Shown here piece by piece: positions 1-8,736 of a DNA stretch of 64,000 nt; position 1 is the stretch's first letter, and the number at the start of each line of letters is the position of its first letter. This DNA is from Polaribacter sp. NJDZ03 (GTDB lineage Bacteria; Bacteroidota; Bacteroidia; Flavobacteriales; Flavobacteriaceae): contig NZ_CP079195.1 of the NCBI RefSeq assembly GCF_019263805.1, positions 251,501 through 315,500 on the forward strand, written 5' to 3'. Below the pieces are notes generated by a model that searched no databases, was not told where the DNA came from, and saw only the letters and a program-made list of their open reading frames with translations. The position numbers were made by a program, and so were the translations under genes.

Positions 1-491
1 TATTTAGTACTATTCGGACGAAGTTTTACGTATTTGTATGGAAATGAGAATTTGTTTTTATTAGATTTATAATACTCTTGTATGCTAATAACATCTGGAT
101 CTTTTGCGGCTATAAATTCGTACCCATCTTGCATAATAGAGTCTTTCTTTTTATGAAAAAGATCGAAGCTTTTTACATTATAACTCATCACTTTTAAATC
201 ATTATTTAAAGAAGAGTTGTTACCTGAAATTTTATAAAAAGGATAGGAAAAAAAGATTCCAATAATAAAAACTGTAACGGATAGTAATAATTGTTTTTTC
301 AATCTAATTAACCAATAGATTGCAAAAAGTAAGTTAATTATCATTAAAAACGGTACAAATAGACTTATAATTGCTACAAAGGGTATGGTGGCAGGAGATA
401 TAAAATGTAGTACATAAGAGAGCAATAGTAGGGTTGCTAATATTGAGTTTATAAAATATAAAATCTTATCTATGGGGGACAAATTTTTCAT
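1..491 (-). CDS. Endonuclease/exonuclease/phosphatase family membrane protein (3' end outside window)
   Basis: Translating the minus strand from the ATG at 491 gives an open frame that runs off the window edge after about 163 codons. Two or three hydrophobic segments fill roughly residues 10-85. Then comes VMSYNVKSFDL, which fits the opening strand of the EEP fold, and about 35 residues later ISIQEYY, whose Q-E pair matches the metal-binding glutamate motif of that superfamily. The start is 4 bases past the rhomboid stop, so it is probably the last gene of the mutL-rhomboid operon. The C-terminal catalytic His and Asp are not in the window, so substrate and activity are unknown. Confidence 0.75.
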   Translation of the reverse strand, partial: MKNLSPIDKILYFINSILATLLLLSYVLHFISPATIPFVAIISLFVPFLMIINLLFAIYWLIRLKKQLLLSVTVFIIGIFFSYPFYKISGNNSSLNNDLKVMSYNVKSFDLFHKKKDSIMQDGYEFIAAKDPDVISIQEYYKSNKNKFSFPYKYVKLRPNSTK

Positions 492-495
492 ACTA

Positions 496-1347
496 CTATC
501 TTCCTTGTTTAAATAAAAACTCTTTTTCTTCTTTCGTTAAAGTGTCATAACCAGATTTGCTAATTTTATCTAAAATAGCATCTATTTGTTGTTGATTTAA
601 AGAAGTATCTTTAGTGGTTTTTACTGTTTTTTTAGGCGATTTGTAAACTGTTTTTAAAGGTTTCTTTTTTGTTGAAAATAGGGCTGCTATTTTATCGAAA
701 ATTTGTATTTCTTTATTGGCTGCTTTTTGAACATACAAAAAACCAAATAAAGCACCTCCTAAATGTGCAAAATGGCCGCCAGCATTTCCTCCAGAGAGTG
801 CTAATATATCTAAACCTACCCAAATAGCCCCCAAGTGCCATAACTTAACAAAGCCAATAAAACGTATTTTTAATTGGTAGTTGGGTATGTAGGTGGTAAT
901 ACCTATAAAAATGGCAGAAATACCTGCGGAAGCACCTACTAATATAGAAGATTGATCTTGAAATAAAGGAAAATAACTATTGCTTAAAATAAATAAAACT
1001 CCACCAAAGAAAGTACCTAATAGATAGAACGTTAATAATTGTTTTTGTGTAAAATATTCTATAAATAAGTTCCCTACAAAGTATAAGGTTATTAGATTTA
1101 AAAGAATATGTAGAAAGTCGGCATGTAAAAAACCATAGCTAATAATAGTCCAAGGTTTAGTTAATAAAGAGGTATAATTATCATCTAAAGAGAACCAGGT
1201 TACTACCCAATTTATTTCGCCCTTATATAAATCTTGAAAAACAGATGTTAACAAGGTAAATACAAAGATAGCAAGGTTTATGTAGATTAATTTTTCTACA
1301 ATATTTCCGCTTTTATAGCGGTTCTTTATGTCGTCTAGAAAACTCAT
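496..1347 (-). CDS. Rhomboid family intramembrane serine protease
   Basis: This is a 283-residue polytopic membrane protein with about six hydrophobic segments. The serine motif GASAG places the nucleophile at Ser140, and AHLGG near residues 194-198 supplies the catalytic His195. Both residues of the rhomboid Ser-His dyad are therefore present, and an active intramembrane protease in the inner membrane is expected. The C-terminal 70 residues are a charged cytosolic tail rich in Lys. The start overlaps the stop of the second rhomboid gene by one base, so the two are translationally coupled. The substrate cannot be told from the sequence. Confidence 0.9.
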   Translation of the reverse strand: MSFLDDIKNRYKSGNIVEKLIYINLAIFVFTLLTSVFQDLYKGEINWVVTWFSLDDNYTSLLTKPWTIISYGFLHADFLHILLNLITLYFVGNLFIEYFTQKQLLTFYLLGTFFGGVLFILSNSYFPLFQDQSSILVGASAGISAIFIGITTYIPNYQLKIRFIGFVKLWHLGAIWVGLDILALSGGNAGGHFAHLGGALFGFLYVQKAANKEIQIFDKIAALFSTKKKPLKTVYKSPKKTVKTTKDTSLNQQQIDAILDKISKSGYDTLTKEEKEFLFKQGR

Positions 1348-2081
1348 TAATATGTTTTAAATTCGTTCTTTTTCCAGTACCAAGCAATTATAAAACCTAT
1401 TAGAGCGCCACCAACATGCGCAAAATGAGCTATGTTTCCAATAGAGTATTTTGTCATTCCAAAGAACAAATCTCCCAAAATCATTACAGGTATAAAGTAC
1501 TTTGCAGCAATAGGAACCGGGAAAAATATCAATGCTAATTTGGCATCTTTAAAATAAAGACCAAAAGCGACTAAAACACCATATACAGCGCCAGAGGCTC
1601 CAACTGCAGGAGTATTATATAAAGAGGTTATTTGATTAAATTGATCTTGTGTAATAGCACCTATAATACGTGCGTCATTGGTGCTACCAGATTTTAAGAT
1701 AGATAAAACTTCAGAATTATTTAAACCTGCATTTATAAAAAGTTCATAGATACCATTAAATTGATAATAATTGACCAATGTGTAAATAACTCCAGCTCCA
1801 ATTCCTGCAGAAAAATAGAAAAAGATAAATTTCTTTTTTCCCCATATTTGTTCTAAAGGAGTACCAAAAGCCCATAAACCGTACATGTTAAACAATATAT
1901 GACTAAAACCACCATGCATAAACATGTGCGTTACGTATTGCCAAATTCCGAAATGTTCATTTTCAGGAAAATGTAAAGCCAAGATATTTGTAAAATCTAA
2001 TTTTAAAAGTTGTGGTGCAACAAATAAAATTACATTTATAATAATTATATGTTTTATGGCGTCTGTAAGTTTCGTATTCAT
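1347..2081 (-). CDS. Rhomboid family intramembrane serine protease (second copy)
   Basis: This 244-residue rhomboid lies directly upstream of another one. GASGAVYG gives Ser163, AHVGG gives His222, and HILFNMYG gives the Asn65-type oxyanion residue, so the active site looks complete. The insert between TM2 and TM4 (about residues 105-155) is longer than in the neighbour. The two rhomboids are only distantly alike, so they are an old duplication or two subfamilies rather than a recent tandem copy. It follows mutL with 2 bases between stop and start. Confidence 0.9.
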   Translation of the reverse strand: MNTKLTDAIKHIIIINVILFVAPQLLKLDFTNILALHFPENEHFGIWQYVTHMFMHGGFSHILFNMYGLWAFGTPLEQIWGKKKFIFFYFSAGIGAGVIYTLVNYYQFNGIYELFINAGLNNSEVLSILKSGSTNDARIIGAITQDQFNQITSLYNTPAVGASGAVYGVLVAFGLYFKDAKLALIFFPVPIAAKYFIPVMILGDLFFGMTKYSIGNIAHFAHVGGALIGFIIAWYWKKNEFKTY

Positions 2082-2083
2082 TT

Positions 2084-3898
2084 TTAACTGTTAAATAGAT
2101 TGTCTATTTCGTTTAATGTTAATGTTTTAAAAATTGGTTTTCCAAAAGGAGAAACGGTCGGTTCTTTACAAGAAAATAAATCATTTACCAATCCTTCTTG
2201 TTCTCGTTCAGAAAGTTGTGTACCTGTTTTTATAGACAATGTTTTTGCAAACGATTTTGCCATAACATCAAAATGACTAAAACTAGCATCTGGTACTTCT
2301 AAATCTATATCGCTTAATAACTCTTCTAAGATAATTGTTATTTTACTTTCTGTAACCGAAACCGGAATTCCTTTTATAGTAACACTGTCTTTTGTAAATT
2401 CATCAAAAGAAAAACCAGCATTTTCTAATTCGGTCTTAATGGTATAAATCATTTCTATTTCTGCGGATGTGTAAGAAATTTTAACAGGAAATAATAATTG
2501 CTGACTGTTGGCTTCTTTTACAGTAATACTTTCTAAAAACTCTTCGTATAGAATACGTTGATGCGCTAAAGATTGATTAATTAAAACCACACCAGATTTT
2601 ATAGAACTCAGTAAGTATTTTCGCTGAATTTGAAATGTTTTCTGTGTTTTTATGTCTTGTTGATTGTCAAATAATTCTGATTGTATTTCTTCCTCTGTAT
2701 CTGCAACAGAGGTATATAAAGATTCCCAACTTTCTGTTTCAGGCTCTCTTTTAAACGGCGTATGAATTTCTCTACTCGCTTCTTCTTTAAATGGATTAAA
2801 ATCTGGATCCACGGAAATTCTAGGAGTAGCAGTAGACTTTGGTTTTGAATTAAAATGATACGGTGTATCTAAATTTGCATCTCTATTAAAATCTAAAACA
2901 GGTGCTACATTGTATTGGCCTAAACTGTGTTTTACAGTAGCTCTTAACATGGCATACAATGCTTTTTCATTATCAAACTTTATCTCTGTTTTAGTAGGAT
3001 GAATGTTAATGTCTATAGTGTTTGCAGGTACTGTTAAGTATAAAAAGTAGGAGGGGTGCGATCCTGATTCTAATAAACCATCAAAGGCATTTACAACGGC
3101 ATGATTTAAGTAAGAGCTTTTTATAAAACGATCATTTACAAAAAAGAACTGCTCTCCTCTTTTTCTTTTAGAAAATTCTGGTTTTGCAACAAAACCTTCT
3201 ATACCAACAATATCGGTTTGCTCGTTTATAGGAACTAATTTTTCATTCATTTTAGTTCCAAAAACACTCACAATCCGTTTTCTTAAATTACTGCTTTTTA
3301 AATGATATACTTCATTATCGTTATGATGCATTAAAAAAGCAATGTTTGGATGCGCTAAAGCAACTCGTTGAAATTCATCTATAATGTGACGTGTTTCAAC
3401 GGTATCTGACTTTAAGAAATTTCTTCTCGCAGGTATATTGTAAAACAAGTTTTTTACAGCAATACTAGTTCCTTTACTCGTAGAAATAAAATCTTGTGAT
3501 ACAATTTTACTTCCTTCAATTTTAATACAAGTACCTAACTCTTCGGTATCTTGTTTTGTTTTTAATTCTACATGCGCAATGGCAGCAATAGATGCTAAAG
3601 CTTCTCCTCTAAACCCTTTTGTGCTAAGGTTAAATAAATCTTCTGCTTTTTGTATTTTAGAAGTTGCATGACGCTCAAAACTCATTCTAGCGTCTGTAGT
3701 GCTCATTCCTTTTCCGTTATCAATTACTTGAATTAACGTTTTACCAGCATCTTTTAATAAAAGTTTTATATTGTTTGAACCAGCATCTATGGCATTTTCT
3801 AGCAACTCTTTTACAACAGAAGCAGGACGTTGAACGACTTCTCCTGCAGCAATTTGGTTAGCAACATGATCTGGTAATAATTGAATAATATCCGACAT
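2084..3898 (-). CDS. mutL: DNA mismatch repair protein MutL
   Basis: The 604-residue protein has the GHKL ATPase domain at the N terminus: LLENAIDAG, DNGKGM and GFRGEALASI are motifs I-III. These are followed by the transducer domain and, after a variable linker (about 335-420), the C-terminal dimerisation domain. MutL couples MutS mismatch recognition to strand removal. In many endonuclease-type MutLs the C-terminal domain has a DQHAxxExxxxE metal motif. Here the matching stretch reads NQSLAHQRILYEEF, so the motif looks degenerate. It is the second gene of the operon, and its ATG overlaps the stop of the small gene upstream by one base. Confidence 0.97.
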   Translation of the reverse strand: MSDIIQLLPDHVANQIAAGEVVQRPASVVKELLENAIDAGSNNIKLLLKDAGKTLIQVIDNGKGMSTTDARMSFERHATSKIQKAEDLFNLSTKGFRGEALASIAAIAHVELKTKQDTEELGTCIKIEGSKIVSQDFISTSKGTSIAVKNLFYNIPARRNFLKSDTVETRHIIDEFQRVALAHPNIAFLMHHNDNEVYHLKSSNLRKRIVSVFGTKMNEKLVPINEQTDIVGIEGFVAKPEFSKRKRGEQFFFVNDRFIKSSYLNHAVVNAFDGLLESGSHPSYFLYLTVPANTIDINIHPTKTEIKFDNEKALYAMLRATVKHSLGQYNVAPVLDFNRDANLDTPYHFNSKPKSTATPRISVDPDFNPFKEEASREIHTPFKREPETESWESLYTSVADTEEEIQSELFDNQQDIKTQKTFQIQRKYLLSSIKSGVVLINQSLAHQRILYEEFLESITVKEANSQQLLFPVKISYTSAEIEMIYTIKTELENAGFSFDEFTKDSVTIKGIPVSVTESKITIILEELLSDIDLEVPDASFSHFDVMAKSFAKTLSIKTGTQLSEREQEGLVNDLFSCKEPTVSPFGKPIFKTLTLNEIDNLFNS

Positions 3899-4173
3899 TA
3901 ATTTCTATTGAAAATGGATAAATCGAAATCTATGATGTACAAAAAGATAAGTACCAAAATTGCGATAATATAAAAAAGTGTTTTGTTTACGCTTCTATCT
4001 GAGTTTTTTAAATCATCAAAAGCATCACTAAACTTACCTTTAATCCCTTTGTTTTTACCCGTTGTTGTTCTAAACTGATCTAACTTATGTTCAATTTTAA
4101 AAGGACTTCCTTCTCCTTCGTAAAAACGAGGTTGGTAGTCAAATTTTTTATTAGTACGTTTTAAAAATCCCAT
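3898..4173 (-). CDS. Small single-span membrane protein upstream of mutL
   Basis: A 91-residue protein with a basic, soluble N-terminal two thirds and one C-terminal hydrophobic helix (about residues 65-84). It is conserved in Flavobacteriia beside mutL and, from memory, is often labelled riboflavin synthase subunit beta in databases. Nothing in it resembles riboflavin or lumazine synthase, so that label probably comes from the nearby ribH. It is the first gene of the mutL-rhomboid operon. Function unknown. Confidence 0.75.
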   Translation of the reverse strand: MGFLKRTNKKFDYQPRFYEGEGSPFKIEHKLDQFRTTTGKNKGIKGKFSDAFDDLKNSDRSVNKTLFYIIAILVLIFLYIIDFDLSIFNRN

Positions 4174-4303
4174 AGTTTTAGTATTATTGGTTTATAATTT
4201 CTTGAATAAATCAAGGATTATACCAACTTATATAAGTATTTCAAATTTACAGAATTAAAAGGAATTCTTCAAACAAAGATGTTAAAAGAGTTCTTAATTT
4301 TTC

Positions 4304-4401
4304 ATGCAAGGTTTCAAAAAATTTGTAGGTTTAAAGTGTAAAAGCTAGGTGATTATTTAAGAATACTATACCTACAAGGTTAGAAAAACCTTGCAGGATA
4401 A
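4304..4401. repeat. Dispersed palindromic repeat, copy 1 of 2 in the window
   Basis: About 100 bases between two minus-strand genes contain GCAAGGTTTC and TTTGTAGGT on the left and the inverted CCTACAAGG and AACCTTGCAGG on the right. A second copy with the same order lies at 56885-56990. The ends can fold into a hairpin. It has no coding potential and looks like a REP/MITE-type element. Confidence 0.7.
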
Positions 4402-4429
4402 TCGCTTTATTTTAGAAAAGTAGTTAAAA

Positions 4430-4936
4430 TTAATAACCGATGCTTTCACTTTTAGCGTCAATATTTTTAAGTGCAGCCATTTTAATTGCTGCTACGGCAC
4501 ATTCGGTTCCTTTATTCCCTAATTTTCCGCCAGATCTATCTAAGGATTGTTGTTTTGTATTGTCTGTTAAAACACAAAATATAACAGGTACATCGTATTT
4601 TATATTTAAATCTACAATACCTTGGGTAACGCCTTCACAAACAAAATCGAAATGTTTTGTTTCTCCTTGTATTACATTTCCAATGGCAATAATTGCATCC
4701 ACTTGTTGTGTTGCTATCATTTTTTTGCAACCATAAACTAATTCAAAACTTCCAGGTACATCCCAAGAAATTATGTTTTCTTTAGTTGCACCGCAATCTA
4801 ATAAAGTTTCAATTGCTCCTTTTTGTAAATTCCCTGTAATTTCAGGATTCCATTCAGAAACAACAATCCCAAATCGAAAAGATTTCGCATTTGGGATTGT
4901 TGTTTTATCGTAAACTGATAAATTGGTTGTAGCCAT
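4430..4936 (-). CDS. ribH: 6,7-dimethyl-8-ribityllumazine synthase
   Basis: The 168-residue protein catalyses the penultimate step of riboflavin synthesis, joining 5-amino-6-ribitylaminouracil with 3,4-dihydroxybutanone phosphate. Diagnostic blocks are SEWNPEIT (substrate binding), VPGSFEL, the VIQGETKHFDFV block with the catalytic His, and LTDNTKQQ. Length is normal for the family. It is followed by a dispersed repeat rather than another rib gene, so here it stands alone. Confidence 0.97.
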   Translation of the reverse strand: MATTNLSVYDKTTIPNAKSFRFGIVVSEWNPEITGNLQKGAIETLLDCGATKENIISWDVPGSFELVYGCKKMIATQQVDAIIAIGNVIQGETKHFDFVCEGVTQGIVDLNIKYDVPVIFCVLTDNTKQQSLDRSGGKLGNKGTECAVAAIKMAALKNIDAKSESIGY

Positions 4937-4944
4937 ATTTTTTT

Positions 4945-5028
4945 TAGTATTCAGTTTTTAGTTTCAGTATTTAGTAAGTTACTGCCTACTGCAACTGCTT
5001 ACTGGTGGACTGAGAACTGCAAACTATT
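4945..5028. repeat. Low-complexity CAGT/ACTG repeat tract
   Basis: The spacer between ribH and the TPR gene is made of recurring TATTCAGTTTT, TCAGTATTTAGT and ACTGCAACTGCTTACTG units. A related stretch, ACTGAAAACTGAATACT, lies at 45949-45965. This looks like a dispersed short-repeat family. No gene is visible in it. Confidence 0.4.
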
Positions 5029-5793
5029 TTAGTTAGCGTATTTAGCTGCTGCTATGTATTTTTCTATATCTCTACCTTGGTCAGATTTAGAATAGTTTTC
5101 TTTAATTTTTGTAAACAATGTTTCTGCTTTACCAAAATCCTTTAATTCCATAGCAATTTGACCTGCTTTAAATAAGTATAATGGAGTTGTAAAATCATTA
5201 CTTTTTTTGTTTGCTGCTTTTTCGTAATAACTTAAAGCATCTTCTAGTTGATTTATATCTGCAAAAGCATCACCAATTGCTCCAATAGAAACAGGGCCTA
5301 ATAATTCATCATCAGAATCAAATTTACTTAAATACTCAATTGCTTTGTCGTATTTCTTCATCTGTAAATAAGAAACACCTGCATAATAGTTTGCTAAGTT
5401 TCCTGCATCCGTTCCGCTAAAAGAATCTGCAATGTCTAAAAAACCATACTTACCATCTGCACCTTCTAAACCTAAAGTTAATAAAGAATCTACTCCAGAA
5501 CCTGCAATTGATGCTTCATTAAAATATTTTCTAGGAAAAGCTAACTCGTTAGAAGCTTCGGTTTCGTTTGGCTCAACTACATATTTAGTATAACCCATAT
5601 ATGCTAAAAACAGTACTACTACTGCTATTAAAGCTAAAAACAAAGGTTTATTGTTTTTCTCAATCCATTGCTCAGATATTGAAGCTGTTTCATCTAAAGT
5701 ATTTAATACTCCAGCTGTTTCAAATTCAGATTCATCAATTTGATTTTCTACTTGTTTACTTTCTGCCTTATATTTTTTCTTGTATGTAGCCAT
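5029..5793 (-). CDS. Tetratricopeptide-repeat membrane-anchored protein
   Basis: The 254-residue protein has a charged cytosolic N terminus, one transmembrane helix (about residues 48-68) and a periplasmic part with TPR-like helical pairs (for example YAGVSYLQMKKYDKAIEYL and ALSYYEKAANK). The layout resembles the YfgM/BamD-type scaffold proteins, which suggests assembly of protein complexes at the membrane. I start it at MATYKKKY rather than 27 bases further upstream because a promoter -7 box (5818-5825) overlaps the longer start and AAGGAAAC precedes this ATG. It is divergent from recF, an arrangement common in Flavobacteriia. Confidence 0.8.
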   Translation of the reverse strand: MATYKKKYKAESKQVENQIDESEFETAGVLNTLDETASISEQWIEKNNKPLFLALIAVVVLFLAYMGYTKYVVEPNETEASNELAFPRKYFNEASIAGSGVDSLLTLGLEGADGKYGFLDIADSFSGTDAGNLANYYAGVSYLQMKKYDKAIEYLSKFDSDDELLGPVSIGAIGDAFADINQLEDALSYYEKAANKKSNDFTTPLYLFKAGQIAMELKDFGKAETLFTKIKENYSKSDQGRDIEKYIAAAKYAN

Positions 5794-5817
5794 TGTTTCC
5801 TTAAAAATTAGTGGCGA

Positions 5818-5825
5818 CAAAAATA
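5818..5825 (-). promoter_or_regulatory. Promoter -7 box for the TPR gene
   Basis: TATTTTTG read on the minus strand fits the Bacteroidota -7 consensus TAnnTTTG and lies 24 bases upstream of the chosen ATG at 5793. No clear TTG -33 element is seen 19 bases further upstream. Confidence 0.5.
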
Positions 5826-5908
5826 GTTTTTTTAATTGGATTTTAAAAGCGGATAATTCGCTAAATTTTCAATAATTTGCAAAACGTTTTCAATATCAAA
5901 ATTTATCC

Positions 5909-6988
5909 ATGTATTTACAGAGAATTTCTTTACTTAATTTTAAAAATATTGAGTCGCAAACTTTTGATTTTCAGAAGAAAATAAACTGTTTTGTGGGTAA
6001 TAATGGTATTGGAAAAACCAATGTTCTAGATGCTATTTATTACTTGTCTTTTACAAAAAGTTACTTTAATTCTGTCGCTGTGCAGAATATTAGGCATGGA
6101 GAAGGTTTTTTTATGATAGAAGGAGACTATCTTTTAAACGATAGAAATGAAAAAATTGTTTGTAGTTTAAAAAAGGGACAAAAGAAGGTTTTAAAACGAA
6201 ACGGAAAAAGTTACGAGAAGTTTTCTGAACATATTGGTCAGTTGCCATTGGTTATTATTTCTCCTGCAGATAGAGATTTGGTTACCGAAGGGAGTGATAC
6301 AAGAAGAAAGTTTATTGATGGCGTAATTTCTCAACAAAATAAAACCTACTTAAAAGATTTGTTATCTTATAATAAGGTATTGAGTCAAAGAAATGCGTTG
6401 TTAAAGTATTTTGCCGCTAATAGAACTTTTGATGCATTAAATTTAAGTGTCTATGATGAGCAACTTTCTGAATTTGGAGCACGTATTTATGAAGTTCGAA
6501 AAAGTTTCTTAGAAGATTTTATTCCGATTTTTAATGAGAAATATCAAATAATTTCTGGTGATAAAGAACATGTTAATTTAGTGTATAAAAGTCAGTTACA
6601 TGATTTTGAAATGCAAGAGTTGTTACAGAAATCATTAGTAAAAGATAAGATTATTCAATATACAACCTCGGGCATACATAAAGATGATTTAAGTTTTGAT
6701 ATTGGCGATTATCCTATTAAAAAGTTTGGTTCTCAAGGACAACAAAAATCATATTTAATCGCTTTAAAATTAGCGCAGTTTGAGTTTATTAAGCAACAAT
6801 CTAATGTGACTCCTATTTTATTGTTAGATGATATTTTTGATAAATTAGATGAAAACAGGGTTTCTCAAATTATAGATTTGGTAAATAATGATGAATTTGG
6901 TCAGATATTTATTACAGATACGCATTTTGATAGAACAGAGAACATCTTAAAACAAGGGAGTAAAGAATATCAGATTTTTAAATTGTAA
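5909..6988 (+). CDS. recF: DNA replication and repair protein RecF
   Basis: A 359-residue SMC-like ATPase of the RecFOR recombination-mediator pathway, which loads RecA at gaps. Walker A is GNNGIGKTN near residue 30, the ABC-type signature region is FGSQGQQKS, and Walker B is [14 protein letters not shown] near residue 305. The length is typical. It is the first gene of a plus-strand pair with the DciA-like gene, though a repeat-bearing spacer of 102 bases lies between them. Confidence 0.97.
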   Translation: MYLQRISLLNFKNIESQTFDFQKKINCFVGNNGIGKTNVLDAIYYLSFTKSYFNSVAVQNIRHGEGFFMIEGDYLLNDRNEKIVCSLKKGQKKVLKRNGKSYEKFSEHIGQLPLVIISPADRDLVTEGSDTRRKFIDGVISQQNKTYLKDLLSYNKVLSQRNALLKYFAANRTFDALNLSVYDEQLSEFGARIYEVRKSFLEDFIPIFNEKYQIISGDKEHVNLVYKSQLHDFEMQELLQKSLVKDKIIQYTTSGIHKDDLSFDIGDYPIKKFGSQGQQKSYLIALKLAQFEFIKQQSNVTPILLLDDIFDKLDENRVSQIIDLVNNDEFGQIFITDTHFDRTENILKQGSKEYQIFKL

Positions 6989-7029
6989 TACTTGTTACGA
7001 GGAATAATGACGAAGTAATCTGTTTAATA

Positions 7030-7080
7030 ATAATAAGATTGCCGCATCAAGCAAAAAAAACTTGATTCGCAATGACAAGC
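7030..7080. repeat. Hairpin repeat in the recF-DUF721 spacer
   Basis: GCCGCATCAAG followed by an A-rich loop and CTTGATTCGCAATGAC forms an imperfect hairpin. The GCATGACAAG end also occurs in the loop of the terminator at 60879-61020. It looks like a REP-type dispersed element. Confidence 0.5.
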
Positions 7081-7090
7081 TAAAAAAAAA

Positions 7091-7387
7091 ATGGCAAAAA
7101 GAGAAAATGATTCCTTTTCTATAGAAGATTTAATGAAAAGTTTTATCAAGGAAAACAACTTGAGTAAAGGAATGCAAAAAATTAAAATAGAAGAAACTTG
7201 GATTCAAATGATGGGACCTGGTGTAGCCAATCATACCAGTTCTGTAAAGTTGCAAAATAAAACATTGGTTATTCAGTTAACGTCTTCTGTTTTGCGTGAA
7301 GAATTAAGTTACGGTAAAGATAAGATCATAAAAATGATGAATGAAGAAATTGGTGATGATGTAATTTCTAAATTATTGTTGGTCTAG
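7091..7387 (+). CDS. DUF721 / DciA-like protein
   Basis: A 98-residue protein matching the DUF721 family: IEDLMKSFIKE, then EETWIQMMGPGVANHTSSVKL, then LVIQLTSSVLREELSYGKDKII. In other bacteria, DUF721 proteins (DciA) assist loading of the replicative helicase DnaB. Location directly after recF suits a replication role. It ends just before a perfect 24-bp hairpin terminator. Confidence 0.85.
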   Translation: MAKRENDSFSIEDLMKSFIKENNLSKGMQKIKIEETWIQMMGPGVANHTSSVKLQNKTLVIQLTSSVLREELSYGKDKIIKMMNEEIGDDVISKLLLV

Positions 7388-7407
7388 GTAATATTAACAA
7401 TCTAAAT

Positions 7408-7458
7408 AGATAAATAAAAAGCAAAATATAGTCACTATATTTTGCTTTTTATTTATCT
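7408..7458. terminator. Bidirectional terminator with perfect 24-bp stem
   Basis: Positions 7408-7431 and 7435-7458 are exact reverse complements around a 3-base loop (TCA). The arms have A-rich and T-rich runs, so the hairpin can act on both strands. It lies between the convergent DUF721 and GNAT genes. Confidence 0.9.
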
Positions 7459-7471
7459 AAAATCCCATAGG

Positions 7472-8002
7472 TTATAAATTATTTTTAAAAATAATAGGAT
7501 GACATTTTTCTACAAACAAGGCCATCTCTTTTACAGATATACTATTTGGGTATGTCATTAATAGTAGTTCTACGGCAGGATATCCTTTCCTTAAAGGAGG
7601 CATTTTATACGGATGCTGATTCTGCTTAAAACCTACATTCTTATAAAATTGTATTCTCCGTTTATTTAGGTCGCAAATAGGTAATTCTACCTCTAATATA
7701 ATTGGTTTGTTGCTACTTTCTATAAAACTATTTAGAATTGTTTTTCCAAGACCTTGGTTTCTTTGTGCTACCGCTGTCGCAAAGTGGTCTATGTATCTAT
7801 TGGAAGCAAAATCCCACCATAATATAAATCCCATAAACTGGTTATTATCTATGATAACATCAAAATGATACTCTTCGTTTTGTAAAACCAAAGATTGATC
7901 ATCCAATAACCTTCGTTCTTCAATAGGGAAAGCATCTTCGTACAATTTCCATGCCTCCAGAAAATAGGTGTCGGAAGTATTTTTAATTCTTAAAAGTTTC
8001 AT
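7472..8002 (-). CDS. GNAT family N-acetyltransferase
   Basis: A 176-residue acetyltransferase. The acetyl-CoA loop appears as ATAVAQRNQGLGKTILNSF (the Q-x-x-G-x-G/A motif), preceded by the strand FMGFILWW and followed by FYKNVGFK, which is motif B. The acceptor is unknown. It is minus-strand and is the last gene before the cassette-like island, downstream of the degenerate attC-like repeat at 8101-8230. It ends with a terminator rather than an attC-like site, so I treat it as chromosomal. It could be a cassette whose 3' site has been lost. Confidence 0.85.
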   Translation of the reverse strand: MKLLRIKNTSDTYFLEAWKLYEDAFPIEERRLLDDQSLVLQNEEYHFDVIIDNNQFMGFILWWDFASNRYIDHFATAVAQRNQGLGKTILNSFIESSNKPIILEVELPICDLNKRRIQFYKNVGFKQNQHPYKMPPLRKGYPAVELLLMTYPNSISVKEMALFVEKCHPIIFKNNL

Positions 8003-8100
8003 TGAAGGTTTTGCTGTAATTTATATTTTGGTAATTAATTTAGTTTTTTAAAAAGATAGTATTTGTTATAATATTATTTTTAGATTGCTGATGCTTTTTC

Positions 8101-8230
8101 TTACAACAGACTCTAAGCTTTGTTGCCTTGTTTAAGCAGTGAATTTAATAAATAAAATACATACCAAGAAAGTATCAGAGGAACTTGCCAAGTAGGCTAA
8201 AACCAACAATAAAGTTTATACTTTGTTAGC
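8101..8230 (-). repeat. attC-like long palindromic repeat R1
   Basis: Shares blocks with R2 and R3 in the same order: GCTTTGTTGC, GTTTAAGCAGTGAATTTA, the central imperfect hairpin around 8169-8190, AAGTAGGCTAAAACCAACAATAAA, and GTTAGC at 8225-8230. The outer core on the GNAT side is degenerate. On the minus strand it follows the beta-lactamase remnant. Confidence 0.65.
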
Positions 8231-8239
8231 AAACGTTTT

Positions 8240-8704
8240 TTATCTTAAGGCTTGTTTATAAATCGTATTTATTAGTTCTCTTATCAAATCTGAATTCTTG
8301 TGGTTTATCATTATCACTATTCCCTAATTAGATTTCTTGTCATAAGCAAGAATTGAGGAGCAAGAAAATGTGTCGCCTGCTTTATAAAAGAAAGTGTCAT
8401 TTCCGTTTCGTTCTATTTCTTGCCCGAAACCTATTTCCATTTGGGTGTTTTTATAGAACGTTTGTTCTGTTATTGAAGTAGTTTTTCCAATTTTGCCTTT
8501 ATTGGTTAAAAGTGTTTTCAATAATTTCGACATATCAGAAGTATTTGATTTTAGCAGACCAGCTGGTGCAAATGATGAATTCCAAACAAAATAATCCTGC
8601 TGAACTCCATTTATATCGTGTCCAATAACTTTGTTTTTAACATTAAAGTCCGTTGTTATGTAAGCAAATACACTATTACTTTTGATCAAGCACAAAAGGC
8701 GTGT
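8240..8704 (-). pseudogene. Remnant of a serine beta-lactamase-family (class C-like) hydrolase
   Basis: Only the C-terminal part of the family is present: GLLKSNTSDMSKLLKTLL, FGQEIERN, then FYKAGDTFSCSSILAYDK, matching the GG-x-x-ST-x-x-DM and HxG regions of class C-like enzymes. The frame meets a TAG at 8324-8326. It then continues in frame for 27 more codons (GIVIMINHKNSD...IYKQALR), which look like the family's normal last strand and helix, and stops at 8240. The N-terminal two thirds, with the SxxK serine, are absent. Upstream the frame runs straight into half an attC-like repeat (8711-8731). This is a doubly broken gene. Confidence 0.75.
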
Positions 8705-8710
8705 TTTTTT

Positions 8711-8731
8711 TATACAATGTTGTATGCTGTG
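8711..8731 (-). repeat. Truncated attC-like half-site
   Basis: On the minus strand GCATACAAC is followed by ATTGTATA, resembling the beginning of the complete repeats (CCAACACCGTATATA). Only the outer part is present and the sequence then passes into the beta-lactamase remnant, so the rest of this repeat appears deleted. Confidence 0.45.
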
Positions 8732-8736
8732 CTTTT

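Noticed and set aside
3898..4173. Riboflavin synthase beta subunit, the name often given to this small protein
   Set aside because: Length, membrane helix and lack of any lumazine-synthase motif rule it out. The real lumazine synthase is ribH at 4430.
4440..4736. 98-codon plus-strand frame opposite ribH
   Set aside because: Antisense of a certain gene. The hydrophobic composition mirrors the ribH codons.
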